A stretch of DNA of 48,013 nucleotides. Source: Streptomyces sp. GTDB taxonomy: Bacteria; Actinomycetota; Actinomycetes; Streptomycetales; Streptomycetaceae. The stretch covers positions 1 to 48,013 of the forward strand of contig JABFVM010000590.1 of the NCBI GenBank assembly GCA_013362785.1, written 5' to 3'. The position numbers and the translations under genes are program-made. Positions 25,152-33,253 of the stretch are shown here, piece after piece (position 1 is the first letter of the stretch; the number at the start of each line of letters is the position of its first letter). Under the pieces are notes generated by a model. The model did no database searches. It was not told where the DNA came from and saw nothing but the letters and a program-made list of their open reading frames with translations.

Positions 25152-25238
25152 AGCGGTGGCTACGGATGTTGCGCCCACGTTTCCCGGGTGTCAAGAGGTG
25201 ACGCCGTACGACTTGGTCCGCCGCGCCGGTCCTGCGCG

Positions 25239-25904
25239 TCAGTCCGCCGCGCGCTCCGCGGTCAGATAGGCGATCACCATGTCGCCGAGCATCGCGCGGT
25301 AGTGCTCGCGCTGCGCCGGATCGACCAGGTCGCGGCCGAACAGGGCGCCGAAGGTGTGCCGGTTGGAGACCCGGAAGAAGCAGAAGGAGCTGATCATCGC
25401 GTGCAGGTCGACGGCGTCGACGTCGGCCGTGAACAGGCCGGACCGCTGTCCCGACTCCAGGATCCGGCGGATCACGTCCAGGGCCGGTGAGCCGATCTTG
25501 CCGAGCTTCTCGGAGGCGGCGATGTGCTCGGCCCCGTGGATGTTCTCGATGCTGACCAGGCGGATGAAGTCCGGGTGCTGCTCATGGTGGTCGAAGGTCA
25601 GCTCGGCCAGTCGGCGGATGGCGGCGACCGGGTCCAGATGCTCGACGTCGAGCTCCTGCTCGGCCTCCCGGATCACGCCGTACGCACGCTCCAGCACGGC
25701 CGTGAACAGCTGCTCCTTGCCGCCGAAGTAGTAGTAGATCATCCGCTTCGTGGTGCGGGTGCGGGCGGCGATCTCGTCCACCCGGGCGCCGTCGTATCCG
25801 GCGCGGGCGAACTCCTGCGTCGCGACGTCGAGGATCTCGGCCTTGGTGCGGGCGGCGTCACGGATCCGCCCGTTCGCGCGTGCCGGCTCTTCGACGCTGG
25901 TCAT
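25239..25904 (-). CDS. TetR-family regulator of the shikimate/quinate genes
   Basis: From the ATG at 25904 the protein has 221 residues; GAAGGAAG lies 5 nt upstream. A longer in-frame reading to 26126 would cross the operator and is rejected. The HTH is ARVDEIAARTRTTKRMIYYY, typical of TetR regulators of aromatic and organic-acid catabolism. It lies between the transporter and the divergent shikimate dehydrogenase, each with a copy of the same 25-bp site, so it probably represses both in the absence of shikimate, quinate or a pathway intermediate. Confidence 0.88.
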   Translation of the reverse strand: MTSVEEPARANGRIRDAARTKAEILDVATQEFARAGYDGARVDEIAARTRTTKRMIYYYFGGKEQLFTAVLERAYGVIREAEQELDVEHLDPVAAIRRLAELTFDHHEQHPDFIRLVSIENIHGAEHIAASEKLGKIGSPALDVIRRILESGQRSGLFTADVDAVDLHAMISSFCFFRVSNRHTFGALFGRDLVDPAQREHYRAMLGDMVIAYLTAERAAD

Positions 25905-26025
25905 CGGCTTCCTTCGGCGAGGGCGGGTGCGCCCCCGTGGCCCACCCGCGTGCCGGTGATTGTAGAAGCCCTTCCGCTCCCTGTGTCGGGGCAGGTCTTC
26001 CCAAGCGCCGGTGCCGCCTGCTATG

Positions 26026-26050
26026 ACTAACTCACCAGTTCGTACATTAG
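26026..26050 (+). promoter_or_regulatory. shared TetR operator, copy in the TetR/shikimate dehydrogenase divergent region
   Basis: This is the second 25-bp site (ACTAACT, CCAGT, ATTAG), located 23 bp before the shikimate dehydrogenase start. Both sites share the outer CTAA/TTAG arms, as expected for a dimeric TetR target. Here the inner arms are less symmetrical. Confidence 0.65.
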
Positions 26051-26073
26051 TGAGCCGCTCAGGAGGTCCCCCG

Positions 26074-26964
26074 GTGGCCAAGGACGCCAAGGACTCGTAT
26101 CTCGTCGGGCTGATCGGTTCCGGCATCGGCCCCTCGCTCAGCCCGGCGCTGCACGAGCGGGAGGCCGACCGGCAGGGTCTGCGTTATCTGTACCGGCTCA
26201 TCGACATCGACACGCTCGGCGTCCCGCCCGAGGCGGTGGGCGACCTGGTGCGGGCCGCCCGTGACCTGGGCTTCGACGGGCTCAACATCACCCACCCCTG
26301 CAAGCAGCTCGTCATCGAGCACCTGGACGCGCTCGCCCCGCAGGCCGAGGCGCTCGGCGCGGTCAACACCGTCGTCTTCGAGGCCGACGGCCGGGCCGTC
26401 GGCCACAACACGGACGTCACCGGCTTCGCCGCGTCGTTCGCGCGCGGGCTGCCGGACGCTCCGCTGGAGCGGGTGGTGCAGTTGGGGGCCGGGGGAGCGG
26501 GGGCGGCCGTCGCGCATGCCGTGCTGACGCTCGGGGCGGAGCGGGTGACTGTCGTCGACGCGCTGAGTGAACGGGCCGTTGGGCTTGCCGCCGGGCTGAA
26601 CCGGCACTTCGGCCCCGGTCGGGCGGTGGGCGCCGCACCGGATGCGCTCCCCGCGCTGCTGAGCCAAGCCGACGGCCTCGTGCACGCGACGCCCACCGGA
26701 ATGGCCGCCCACCCCGGCCTGCCCTTCCCGGCCGAGCTGCTGCACCCCGGGCTGTGGATCGCCGAGGTCGTCTACCGGCCCCTGGAGACCGAGCTGCTGC
26801 GCACCGCCCGAGCGGTGGGCTGCGCCGCTTTGGACGGGGGTGGGATGGCTGTGTTCCAGGCTGCGGATGCGTTTCGGCTGTTCACGGGGCGTGAGCCTGA
26901 CAGTGGGCGAATGCTGGCGGACATTGCTGAGATGGCTGGGGTTGTGGAGAGCTCGGCGGGCTAG
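26074..26964 (+). CDS. NAD-type quinate/shikimate dehydrogenase
   Basis: The protein has 296 residues. The GTG at 26074 is chosen because AGGAGG precedes it by 7 nt. The substrate site shows GIGPSLSPALHE, NITHPCKQ (Lys77) and GHNTDVTGF (Asp114); the cofactor site shows QLGAGGAGAAVAHA. The residue after the second strand is Asp162 (TVVDALSE), which favours NAD over NADP, as in catabolic quinate/shikimate dehydrogenases (QsuD type) rather than biosynthetic AroE. It should convert shikimate to 3-dehydroshikimate, perhaps also quinate to 3-dehydroquinate. The dehydratase gene follows 101 bp downstream beyond a repeat with a hairpin. Confidence 0.88.
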   Translation: MAKDAKDSYLVGLIGSGIGPSLSPALHEREADRQGLRYLYRLIDIDTLGVPPEAVGDLVRAARDLGFDGLNITHPCKQLVIEHLDALAPQAEALGAVNTVVFEADGRAVGHNTDVTGFAASFARGLPDAPLERVVQLGAGGAGAAVAHAVLTLGAERVTVVDALSERAVGLAAGLNRHFGPGRAVGAAPDALPALLSQADGLVHATPTGMAAHPGLPFPAELLHPGLWIAEVVYRPLETELLRTARAVGCAALDGGGMAVFQAADAFRLFTGREPDSGRMLADIAEMAGVVESSAG

Positions 26965-26975
26965 GTGATGTGTTT

Positions 26976-27033
26976 GCTGCGGGCCGTCTGTGGCTGGTCG
27001 CGCAGTTCCCCGCGCCCCTAAAAGAAGGGGCGC
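26976..27033 (+). repeat. Streptomyces intergenic repeat, copy 2
   Basis: GCTGCGGGCC, then GGCTGGTCGCGCAGTTCCCC, then a perfect hairpin. It is in the same orientation as copy 1, about 3.4 kb away, and the two bracket the transporter, the TetR gene and the dehydrogenase. Confidence 0.8.
27012..27033 (+). terminator. perfect hairpin inside repeat copy 2
   Basis: GCGCCCCT and AGGGGCGC form an 8-bp perfect stem around an AAAAGA loop. It lies between two genes of the same pathway and could reduce read-through into the dehydratase or protect the upstream message. No T-tract follows. Confidence 0.55.
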
Positions 27034-27065
27034 TGCAGTACGGCAAGTTGAAGGAGCGCGGATCC

Positions 27066-28868
27066 ATGCGTACGTCCATCGCCACCGTTTCCCTCAGCGG
27101 GTCTCTCACCGAGAAACTGACCGCCGCCTCTCGGGCCGGGTTCGACGGCGTTGAGATCTTTGAGAATGACCTGTTGGCCAGCCCCCTCAGCCCCGAGGAG
27201 ATCCGTGCCCGGTGTGTCGATCTCGGGCTCACCGTCGATCTCTACCAACCCATGCGGGACATCGAGGCCGTGCCCGCCGGGGAGTTCGATCGGAATCTGC
27301 GGCGGGCCCGGCACAAGTTCGAGCTGATGGGCAGGCTCGGTGCGAACACTGTCCTTGTCTGCTCCAGTGTTCATCCGCTTGCCGTGGACGACGACGCGCT
27401 CGCTGCCTCCCAGCTGCGTCAACTCGCCGATGCGGCCCAGGAGTTCGGGATTCGGGTGGCGTACGAGGCGTTGGCCTGGGGGCGGCATGTCAGCACCTAT
27501 GACCATGCCTGGCGCATTGTCGAGGCCGCCGATCATCCCGCGCTCGGGACCTGTCTGGACAGCTTTCACATTCTGTCCCGCGGGTCCGCGCCCGAGGATC
27601 TGGACGGCATCGCTGACATCCCCGGCGAGAAGATCTTCTTCCTTCAGCTCGCCGACGCCCCGCTGCTCGCGATGGACGTCCTGCAGTGGAGCCGGCACTA
27701 CCGCTGCTTCCCGGGGCAGGGCGGTTTCGATGTGGCGGATCTGGTGCGCCGGGTACTGCACACCGGGTACGACGGGCCGCTCTCGCTGGAAGTGTTCAAC
27801 GACGTCTTCCGTCAGGCCGAGGCCGGTCCGACCGCCGTGGACGCGCACCGGTCGTTGCTGGTGCTGCAGGAGACGGTCGGGGTCGCCGCCCCGCCCGCCC
27901 CGGTCGTCCCCACCGGCGTCGCCTTCGCCGAGTTGGTCACGCCCGACGCCGAGCCGGTCTCGGCGCTGCTCGGCGCCCTGGGCTTCGCCCGCACCGCCCG
28001 GCACCGCAGCAAGCCGGTCGATCTCTGGCAGCAGGGCGAGGCCCGTATCCTGGTCAACACCGCGGGCGCCGCACGCCGGGACGGCACCGGACTCGCCGCC
28101 ATCGGCGTGGAGTCCCCGGACCCGGCCGGAGCGGCCCGCCGTGCCGAGGCCCTGCTGGCGCCGGTGCTGCCGCGGCGCCGGGCCCCGCAGGACGCCGTGC
28201 TGGACGCGGTCGCGGCGCCCGACGGCACGGAGCTGTTCTTCTGCAGCGCCGCGGATGGAGAGCGCCAACTACCCGACTGGCGCGCCGACTTCACGGACGT
28301 CGAACACGAGGCGGCGACTCCCGGCGTGCACCGGATCGACCATCTCGCCCTCACCCAGCCCTGGCACCACTTCGACGAGGCGACCCTCTTCCACCGCAGC
28401 GTCCTCGGGTTGCACGCCCAGGAGAGCGTGGACGTCGCCGACCCGTACGGCCTGATGCGCAGCCGTGCCGTCACCAACGCCGACGGGAGTGTGCGGATCG
28501 CCCTGAGCGTCGGCGCCGCGCCGACCGACGACACCGTGCACGCCCAGCACATCGCGCTGGCCACGGACGACGTGGTCGCCGCCGCACGCCGCTTCCGGAA
28601 GGCGGGCGGACGGCTGCTGCCGATCCCGGCCAACTACTACGACGACCTGGCGGCACGGCACGAGTTCGCGGACGGGGAGTTGGAGACGTACCGCGAGCTG
28701 GGCATCCTCTACGACCGTGACGCACACGGCGAGTTCCGGCACTGCTACACGGTGACGGTCGGCCGGGTCTTCTTCGAGCTCGTCCAGCGGGACGGCTACC
28801 GGGGCTACGGCGCCCAGAACGCGCCGGTGCGGCTGGCCGCCCAGCATGCCGGGCGGCCGGTGCGGTGA
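27066..28868 (+). CDS. quiC: 3-dehydroshikimate dehydratase fused to an HPPD-like VOC domain
   Basis: The protein has 600 residues. The N-terminal half is a TIM barrel of the xylose-isomerase/AP-endonuclease-2 type, with metal ligands Glu134 (AYEALAW), Asp165 (TCLDSFH), Gln194 (FFLQLAD) and Glu242 (LEVFNDVF). It should convert 3-dehydroshikimate to protocatechuate. Residues about 285-590 are two VOC modules like 4-hydroxyphenylpyruvate dioxygenase, with the ferrous triad His426 (IDHLAL), His495 (QHIAL) and Glu571 (FFELVQR) intact. The arrangement matches the bifunctional Pseudomonas QuiC1-type enzyme, whose second activity is unclear to me. The protocatechuate produced would enter the beta-ketoadipate pathway encoded elsewhere. 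Confidence 0.9.
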   Translation: MRTSIATVSLSGSLTEKLTAASRAGFDGVEIFENDLLASPLSPEEIRARCVDLGLTVDLYQPMRDIEAVPAGEFDRNLRRARHKFELMGRLGANTVLVCSSVHPLAVDDDALAASQLRQLADAAQEFGIRVAYEALAWGRHVSTYDHAWRIVEAADHPALGTCLDSFHILSRGSAPEDLDGIADIPGEKIFFLQLADAPLLAMDVLQWSRHYRCFPGQGGFDVADLVRRVLHTGYDGPLSLEVFNDVFRQAEAGPTAVDAHRSLLVLQETVGVAAPPAPVVPTGVAFAELVTPDAEPVSALLGALGFARTARHRSKPVDLWQQGEARILVNTAGAARRDGTGLAAIGVESPDPAGAARRAEALLAPVLPRRRAPQDAVLDAVAAPDGTELFFCSAADGERQLPDWRADFTDVEHEAATPGVHRIDHLALTQPWHHFDEATLFHRSVLGLHAQESVDVADPYGLMRSRAVTNADGSVRIALSVGAAPTDDTVHAQHIALATDDVVAAARRFRKAGGRLLPIPANYYDDLAARHEFADGELETYRELGILYDRDAHGEFRHCYTVTVGRVFFELVQRDGYRGYGAQNAPVRLAAQHAGRPVR

Positions 28869-28874
28869 CCGGGC

Positions 28875-30338
28875 CTACTGACGGCTGACGGTCCGGGTGA
28901 CGCCGGCGATGACGGTCGTGGCGAGGATCCACCCGGTGAGCACGAGGACGTAGGACAGCCATTGCTGGCCGCCCTCCGGGGCGAACGCCGGCTCCTGGCC
29001 GAAGGAGATCACCGGCAGCAGCAGGTCGAGTGTGTAGAAGACCGGGTTGAAGTCCGGTGCCTCGTCCGCCTTCAGCGGCGGGGGCGCGTGCAGCGCGAAC
29101 GTGAGGGAGCCGACGGCCAGCAGGGACAGCAGCCAGCCGAGCGCGCGCATCGGGCGGAAGCCGTAGCCGACGGTGGCGTCCTGGACGTGCCCCCACAGGC
29201 GGCCGTACCAGGGCAGGGTGGTGCGCTGCCGGCGTTGCTTGGCGAGCTGGACGAGACGGGCCGCGTTGTCGTCACCGATCCGGCGGTAGACCGCGGTCAA
29301 CTGCTCGTAGACATGGGGGACATAGCCGTCGATCTCGCGCTCCAGCATGGGCAGGCGGCGCTCGGCGGGCTCGTGCGGGGTGAGGGTCGTGTAGCCGAGG
29401 CCGTCGAGACGGACCCGGTCCGGCAGCTTCTCCGGTTCCACGAACAGCACGTCCATCTGGGCCCGGCGCAGATTGAGACCGCCGTCCAGCGGGTCGCCCC
29501 TGCGCAGCCACAGTTCTCCGACGGTGCAGCTGGTGGCCCGCAGCGTCATGTCGCCCGGGTTGGACAGGCGTGCGTAGGACAGATCGAGGCGTCCCGCGAT
29601 GCGGGCGCCCCGCAGTCCTATCCAGCCGTCGACGTCCACGTGCCGCAGCAGGACGTCGCCGTCCACGCCCAGTGTCACCGCGTCCAGGGCCACTTGGCCG
29701 GGGCGGCTGAGCCGCGCCCCGTCCAGGTTGATCGATCCCGAGACGTGCGCGCCGTTGAGCCGCACCTCGCCCGTCGCTCTCAGTCCGGTCGCCGACAGCT
29801 CGTCGCCGATCGACGCCTGGGTGAGCTTGAGCACGGGCTCATCGGCGTCCCGTGCGGTGAGTTCGGCACGCTCCATGAACAGGGCACCCGAGATCTGGGC
29901 CCCGTTCAGGTGCACCGGCCCGCGTATCCGGCAGTCCGTCAACCGCACCACGCCCTCGACCCGCACGCCGCCGAGGTCCAGGGCGGGCAGCACGGAGCCG
30001 CGCAGACTGAGCCTGCGCAGCTGGGCGTCGTAGAGGTCGGGCGGGTCGGTGAAGTAGCAGTGGGCCAGCCGGATCGGGTGTCCGACGATGCCGTGCGTGA
30101 GGTCGAGCGCGCCGGTGATCCGGGCGCCCAGGACCCTCAGTGCGGCGATCTCGCCGTCCTCCTGGGGCGCGCTGACGAGTAAGGCCTTCAGCACCGATGC
30201 GCGCAGTGTGCGTTCGGGGCCCCAGCCGCCTCCTGTCGTCGTGTCCTCGTCCGCTTGGGGGCGGAAGTCCACGACCTCCCCGCGGGGGAAGGCGTTCCAT
30301 ACCTGCAGTTCGGCCGGCGTCAGATCGTTGATCTCCAT
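28875..30338 (-). CDS. pentapeptide-like beta-helix membrane protein with channel-like tail; TTA codon
   Basis: The protein has 487 residues. Residues about 60-310 are rows of short repeats with a regular Leu/Ala ladder (GARITGALDLTHG, GARIAGRLDLSYARLSNPG, NGAQISGALFMERAEL), which predict a right-handed beta helix. Residues 340-385 are basic and helical (AARLVQLAKQRRQRTTLPWY). Two membrane segments follow (ALGWLLSLLAVGSLTFAL and LSYVLVLTGWILATTVIAGV), with a re-entrant-like stretch FYTLDLLLPVISFG between them, the layout of a two-helix channel without the TVGYG filter. Leu53 is TTA (30180-30182), so translation may need bldA. It lies 53 bp downstream of the heme fusion gene on the same strand. 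Confidence 0.75.
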   Translation of the reverse strand: MEINDLTPAELQVWNAFPRGEVVDFRPQADEDTTTGGGWGPERTLRASVLKALLVSAPQEDGEIAALRVLGARITGALDLTHGIVGHPIRLAHCYFTDPPDLYDAQLRRLSLRGSVLPALDLGGVRVEGVVRLTDCRIRGPVHLNGAQISGALFMERAELTARDADEPVLKLTQASIGDELSATGLRATGEVRLNGAHVSGSINLDGARLSRPGQVALDAVTLGVDGDVLLRHVDVDGWIGLRGARIAGRLDLSYARLSNPGDMTLRATSCTVGELWLRRGDPLDGGLNLRRAQMDVLFVEPEKLPDRVRLDGLGYTTLTPHEPAERRLPMLEREIDGYVPHVYEQLTAVYRRIGDDNAARLVQLAKQRRQRTTLPWYGRLWGHVQDATVGYGFRPMRALGWLLSLLAVGSLTFALHAPPPLKADEAPDFNPVFYTLDLLLPVISFGQEPAFAPEGGQQWLSYVLVLTGWILATTVIAGVTRTVSRQ

Positions 30339-30391
30339 CAGCCGGGACTCTGACGCCGGCCGCCGAACCTGTCAACTCGCCGCCGTCCAGG

Positions 30392-33253
30392 TCAGGACGG
30401 ACCCTCCGTCGGCCGCACCGTCCGCCAGGGCGCGAACGCGCTCGCCCCGCGCGGCAGCAGTGCCGCCAGTTCCGGGCAGTGCCGCAGGATCACGGAGTTC
30501 ATGCCGCCCCGTTCCACCCAGTCGATGCCCAGCGGGGTGTAGACCTCGGGCCGGTAGTCGACGTTGAGGAAGCGGTCGGACTGCAGACGCCGGCTGGCCA
30601 TCAGGATGAAGATGCGGAACGCGGTGTCGCTGAAGCCGAACCCGGCCGGCGGGTTCTCCCCGAACAGCCCCACGACGGTGTCGATCTCGTCGACCGAGCG
30701 GTATACCTCCTTCAGCCGGGCCAGCGTCTCGGCGTTCTCGGTCAGTTCCTCGAAGGAGCGGATGCGCGGCTTGTGCAGCCCCGCGCGGAAGTCGTTGTAG
30801 CGGGGGACGCCACGCCGCCGGGTCCGGACCAGGTCCACCACCGACAGATCGATGATCTCGCCGTCCCGCTCGAACTGCTGCAGCGAGCGCGGGAAGTTGT
30901 GCAGGGTGATCGCGCCGGGGTGGGCGATGCCGAACGAGTACAGGGTGTTCGCCAGACCGGTCTTGCGGATCCGGGACTCCGCCGCGCCGCCCTGGATGTC
31001 CAGGAAGCCCACCGTCTCCAGCCGCTGCCCGAAGTGGTGCTCGCGCAGCTCGAAGTCGTCCGGGATGAGCGGGTGCATCCGGTAGACGGTGACGAAGTCC
31101 TCGGTGAGGGAGTACGGGGCGGTGTGATGGTCCGGCAGGGTCTTCGGGATGCCGGTCAGCGAGTGCGCCTCGAACAGCCACAGGCCCAGCTGGTTCAGCC
31201 AGTTGCTCGGCGGGCCTTCCCAGTTGGTGTGCAGGGCCAGGTCGATCGCCTCGGTGGCGAGGATCGCCGGTGTCCATTCCACCGTGTGGATCTTCGCGAT
31301 CAGCGCCGACACCACCAGCCGGGCCGTCTGGTAGATCCGCTCCTCGCTCATCGTCGGATACTCGGCGCGCAGCGCGGCACACACCGCGTTGTGCTCCCGG
31401 GCGAACAACGTGTGCATCGAGCTCAGGCCCATCCACCAGCTGTCGCTGAAGCCGGTCAGCGGGATGCCGCCATTGGACCCGGCCGGCAAGTGGCCGTCCT
31501 CCAGGCGGAGTTCGGCGCGGCCCTCGGCCTCGCGCAGGAAGCGGGCGGTCTGCTCGTCGGCGCCGTACACCTCGGAGCCGTCCCACCAGTGGGAGGCGGT
31601 GTTGCCGAACAGGACCGGCGGGCGGCCCGGCACCTCCAGCCCCTCGTTCTCCGCGAACCGCATCACGTTCTCGCCGGGCCCGCCGGGCGTGTTGTGCCAC
31701 GGCCCGCTGCCGGGCGGCAGCGGCACCTCGACCGTGCGCTCGCCGGGCTTGTGGCGCCGGTGGTTGACCCAGTCGTGCACCTGGAACTGGATCCAGGCCG
31801 CGGCCAGCACGTTCAGCGAGGTCGCGGGCAGGAAGCTCTCCCGGTACAGCAGCTGCCGGCTGACCGTGACCGGGTTCGGGACGTCGAAGAGGTCGGGGCG
31901 GTAGGCGGGCTTCAGATTGCGGCCGAAGGCCGAGCCGACGGCGCCCATCCGCGGGGCCGACAGATCGTTGTACGTCCCGTCGTACGACCGCTCGCCGCGC
32001 AGCCGCTCCGGGATCGGCTCCGGCACCCCCTGGGCGCGCGGCGGCGCCTCGTGCGGCTCGGTGTCGATCAGGTTCAGCCGGCGCAGCACCTTGCGCAGGA
32101 ACACCAGGTTCAGCAGGCTCAGCTGCAACGGCAGCCGGTGCCAGGGCACATACCGGTTCAGCAGCGCGAACAGCGCCTCCATCGGGCGGCCCAGGACCTT
32201 GTTGCGCACCGGTTCCTCGGTGACGAACCGCAGGCCGAGCCGGTGCGCGCTCGATGCCTGGTAGGCGGCCTTGCGGGCCCGGTTGATATTGCCGAGCGGC
32301 CGGAACTCCTCGGTCGTGTACCACGGGTTGAAGGCGAGGTCCTCGATCCGGCGGGCGATCGCCCGTGCCTCCGCGGTGTCCAGGTCCTGGCGGGGGACGG
32401 TGAGCCTGGCCACGGGTATCGCGGGCGACGTCGAGTCCCTCCACTCCACCGCCGCGTTCTCGACCGGGGTGCGCCGCTCGTCCACGAACCGCTGCACACA
32501 CAGGTCGTAGTGGACGTCGGTCTGCGCCAGCCGGCGAGCGAACTCACGGTGCAGGAAGTCGGGGTCGCGGCGGTCCGCAGGGGGCGCGGGCGGGCTGCCC
32601 GGCGTGGGACGGAACAGGAACCGCACCGGCCCCGCCTCGCCCCACAGCATCGCGCCGCGGCTCCAGTACGTCTCGCTTGCGAGCGAGTTGACGGTGTGCC
32701 GGGTGGCCGCCTGCACATTGCGCCGCATCCGGACCGCGGTCCTGAGCCCCACGGCCAGCGGCAGCTTCACGAACAGCCCGAACGCCTTCTGCAACGGGCC
32801 GCTGGCGCCCGCCATCGCCTTGGCGAACGCCACGAACTCCCGGGCGTTCGCGGCATGCGACACCGGATAGCTGGTCGCGAGCAGATCGTGGTTCTCCTCC
32901 TGCGACACCCGCACCCGCACGGCCGCACCGCGCAGATCGGGCGAGCCGTCGCCCTGCCGGATGCCGCTCGCGTTGGACAGCCGCAGCGTCACCGGATACT
33001 CGGCGCCGGGCTGGGCGAACCCCACGCGCAGCGCCGCCGGGAGGTCGTCGTGGAAGCGCAGCCGGGCGTTCTCCACGGCCACCGGAGCCTTCGCGTGGAA
33101 GGCCCGGGCGAGGTCACCGCCGCCCGCCCGCCGATTCCTGACCTGCACCTTCATCAGCTCGCGGGCCAGCTGCTCGAACACCTGCCGTTCCGCCTCTGGA
33201 CTGCCGCCTTCGTACCGTTCGTAGCGCTGCTCGTGCTGCCCGGACTCGGCCAT
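30392..33253 (-). CDS. catalase-related domain fused to fatty-acid alpha-dioxygenase-like heme peroxidase
   Basis: The protein has 953 residues from the ATG at 33253. Residues about 20-345 are catalase-related: distal His53 in LARAFHAKAPVAVENARLRF, and RKAAYQASSAHR, where Tyr331 aligns with the proximal heme Tyr of catalase (R-x3-Y-x6-R). Residues about 420-950 belong to the animal heme peroxidase superfamily and match plant alpha-dioxygenases: AAAWIQFQVHDWVNH (distal His493), SHWWDGSEVYG, MHTLFAREHNAVC and TVYRMHPLIPDDFELRE (catalytic Tyr724, proximal His727). The second half should oxygenate a fatty acid to a hydroperoxide; the first may convert or reduce that product, as catalase-related allene oxide synthases do. 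No signal peptide is seen. A lipase gene is divergent. Confidence 0.88.
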   Translation of the reverse strand: MAESGQHEQRYERYEGGSPEAERQVFEQLARELMKVQVRNRRAGGGDLARAFHAKAPVAVENARLRFHDDLPAALRVGFAQPGAEYPVTLRLSNASGIRQGDGSPDLRGAAVRVRVSQEENHDLLATSYPVSHAANAREFVAFAKAMAGASGPLQKAFGLFVKLPLAVGLRTAVRMRRNVQAATRHTVNSLASETYWSRGAMLWGEAGPVRFLFRPTPGSPPAPPADRRDPDFLHREFARRLAQTDVHYDLCVQRFVDERRTPVENAAVEWRDSTSPAIPVARLTVPRQDLDTAEARAIARRIEDLAFNPWYTTEEFRPLGNINRARKAAYQASSAHRLGLRFVTEEPVRNKVLGRPMEALFALLNRYVPWHRLPLQLSLLNLVFLRKVLRRLNLIDTEPHEAPPRAQGVPEPIPERLRGERSYDGTYNDLSAPRMGAVGSAFGRNLKPAYRPDLFDVPNPVTVSRQLLYRESFLPATSLNVLAAAWIQFQVHDWVNHRRHKPGERTVEVPLPPGSGPWHNTPGGPGENVMRFAENEGLEVPGRPPVLFGNTASHWWDGSEVYGADEQTARFLREAEGRAELRLEDGHLPAGSNGGIPLTGFSDSWWMGLSSMHTLFAREHNAVCAALRAEYPTMSEERIYQTARLVVSALIAKIHTVEWTPAILATEAIDLALHTNWEGPPSNWLNQLGLWLFEAHSLTGIPKTLPDHHTAPYSLTEDFVTVYRMHPLIPDDFELREHHFGQRLETVGFLDIQGGAAESRIRKTGLANTLYSFGIAHPGAITLHNFPRSLQQFERDGEIIDLSVVDLVRTRRRGVPRYNDFRAGLHKPRIRSFEELTENAETLARLKEVYRSVDEIDTVVGLFGENPPAGFGFSDTAFRIFILMASRRLQSDRFLNVDYRPEVYTPLGIDWVERGGMNSVILRHCPELAALLPRGASAFAPWRTVRPTEGPS

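Noticed and set aside
25905..26126. N-terminal extension of the shikimate-locus TetR gene
   Set aside because: It would read through the operator and the divergent promoter; the ATG at 25904 has a good ribosome site and precedes the HTH by the usual distance.
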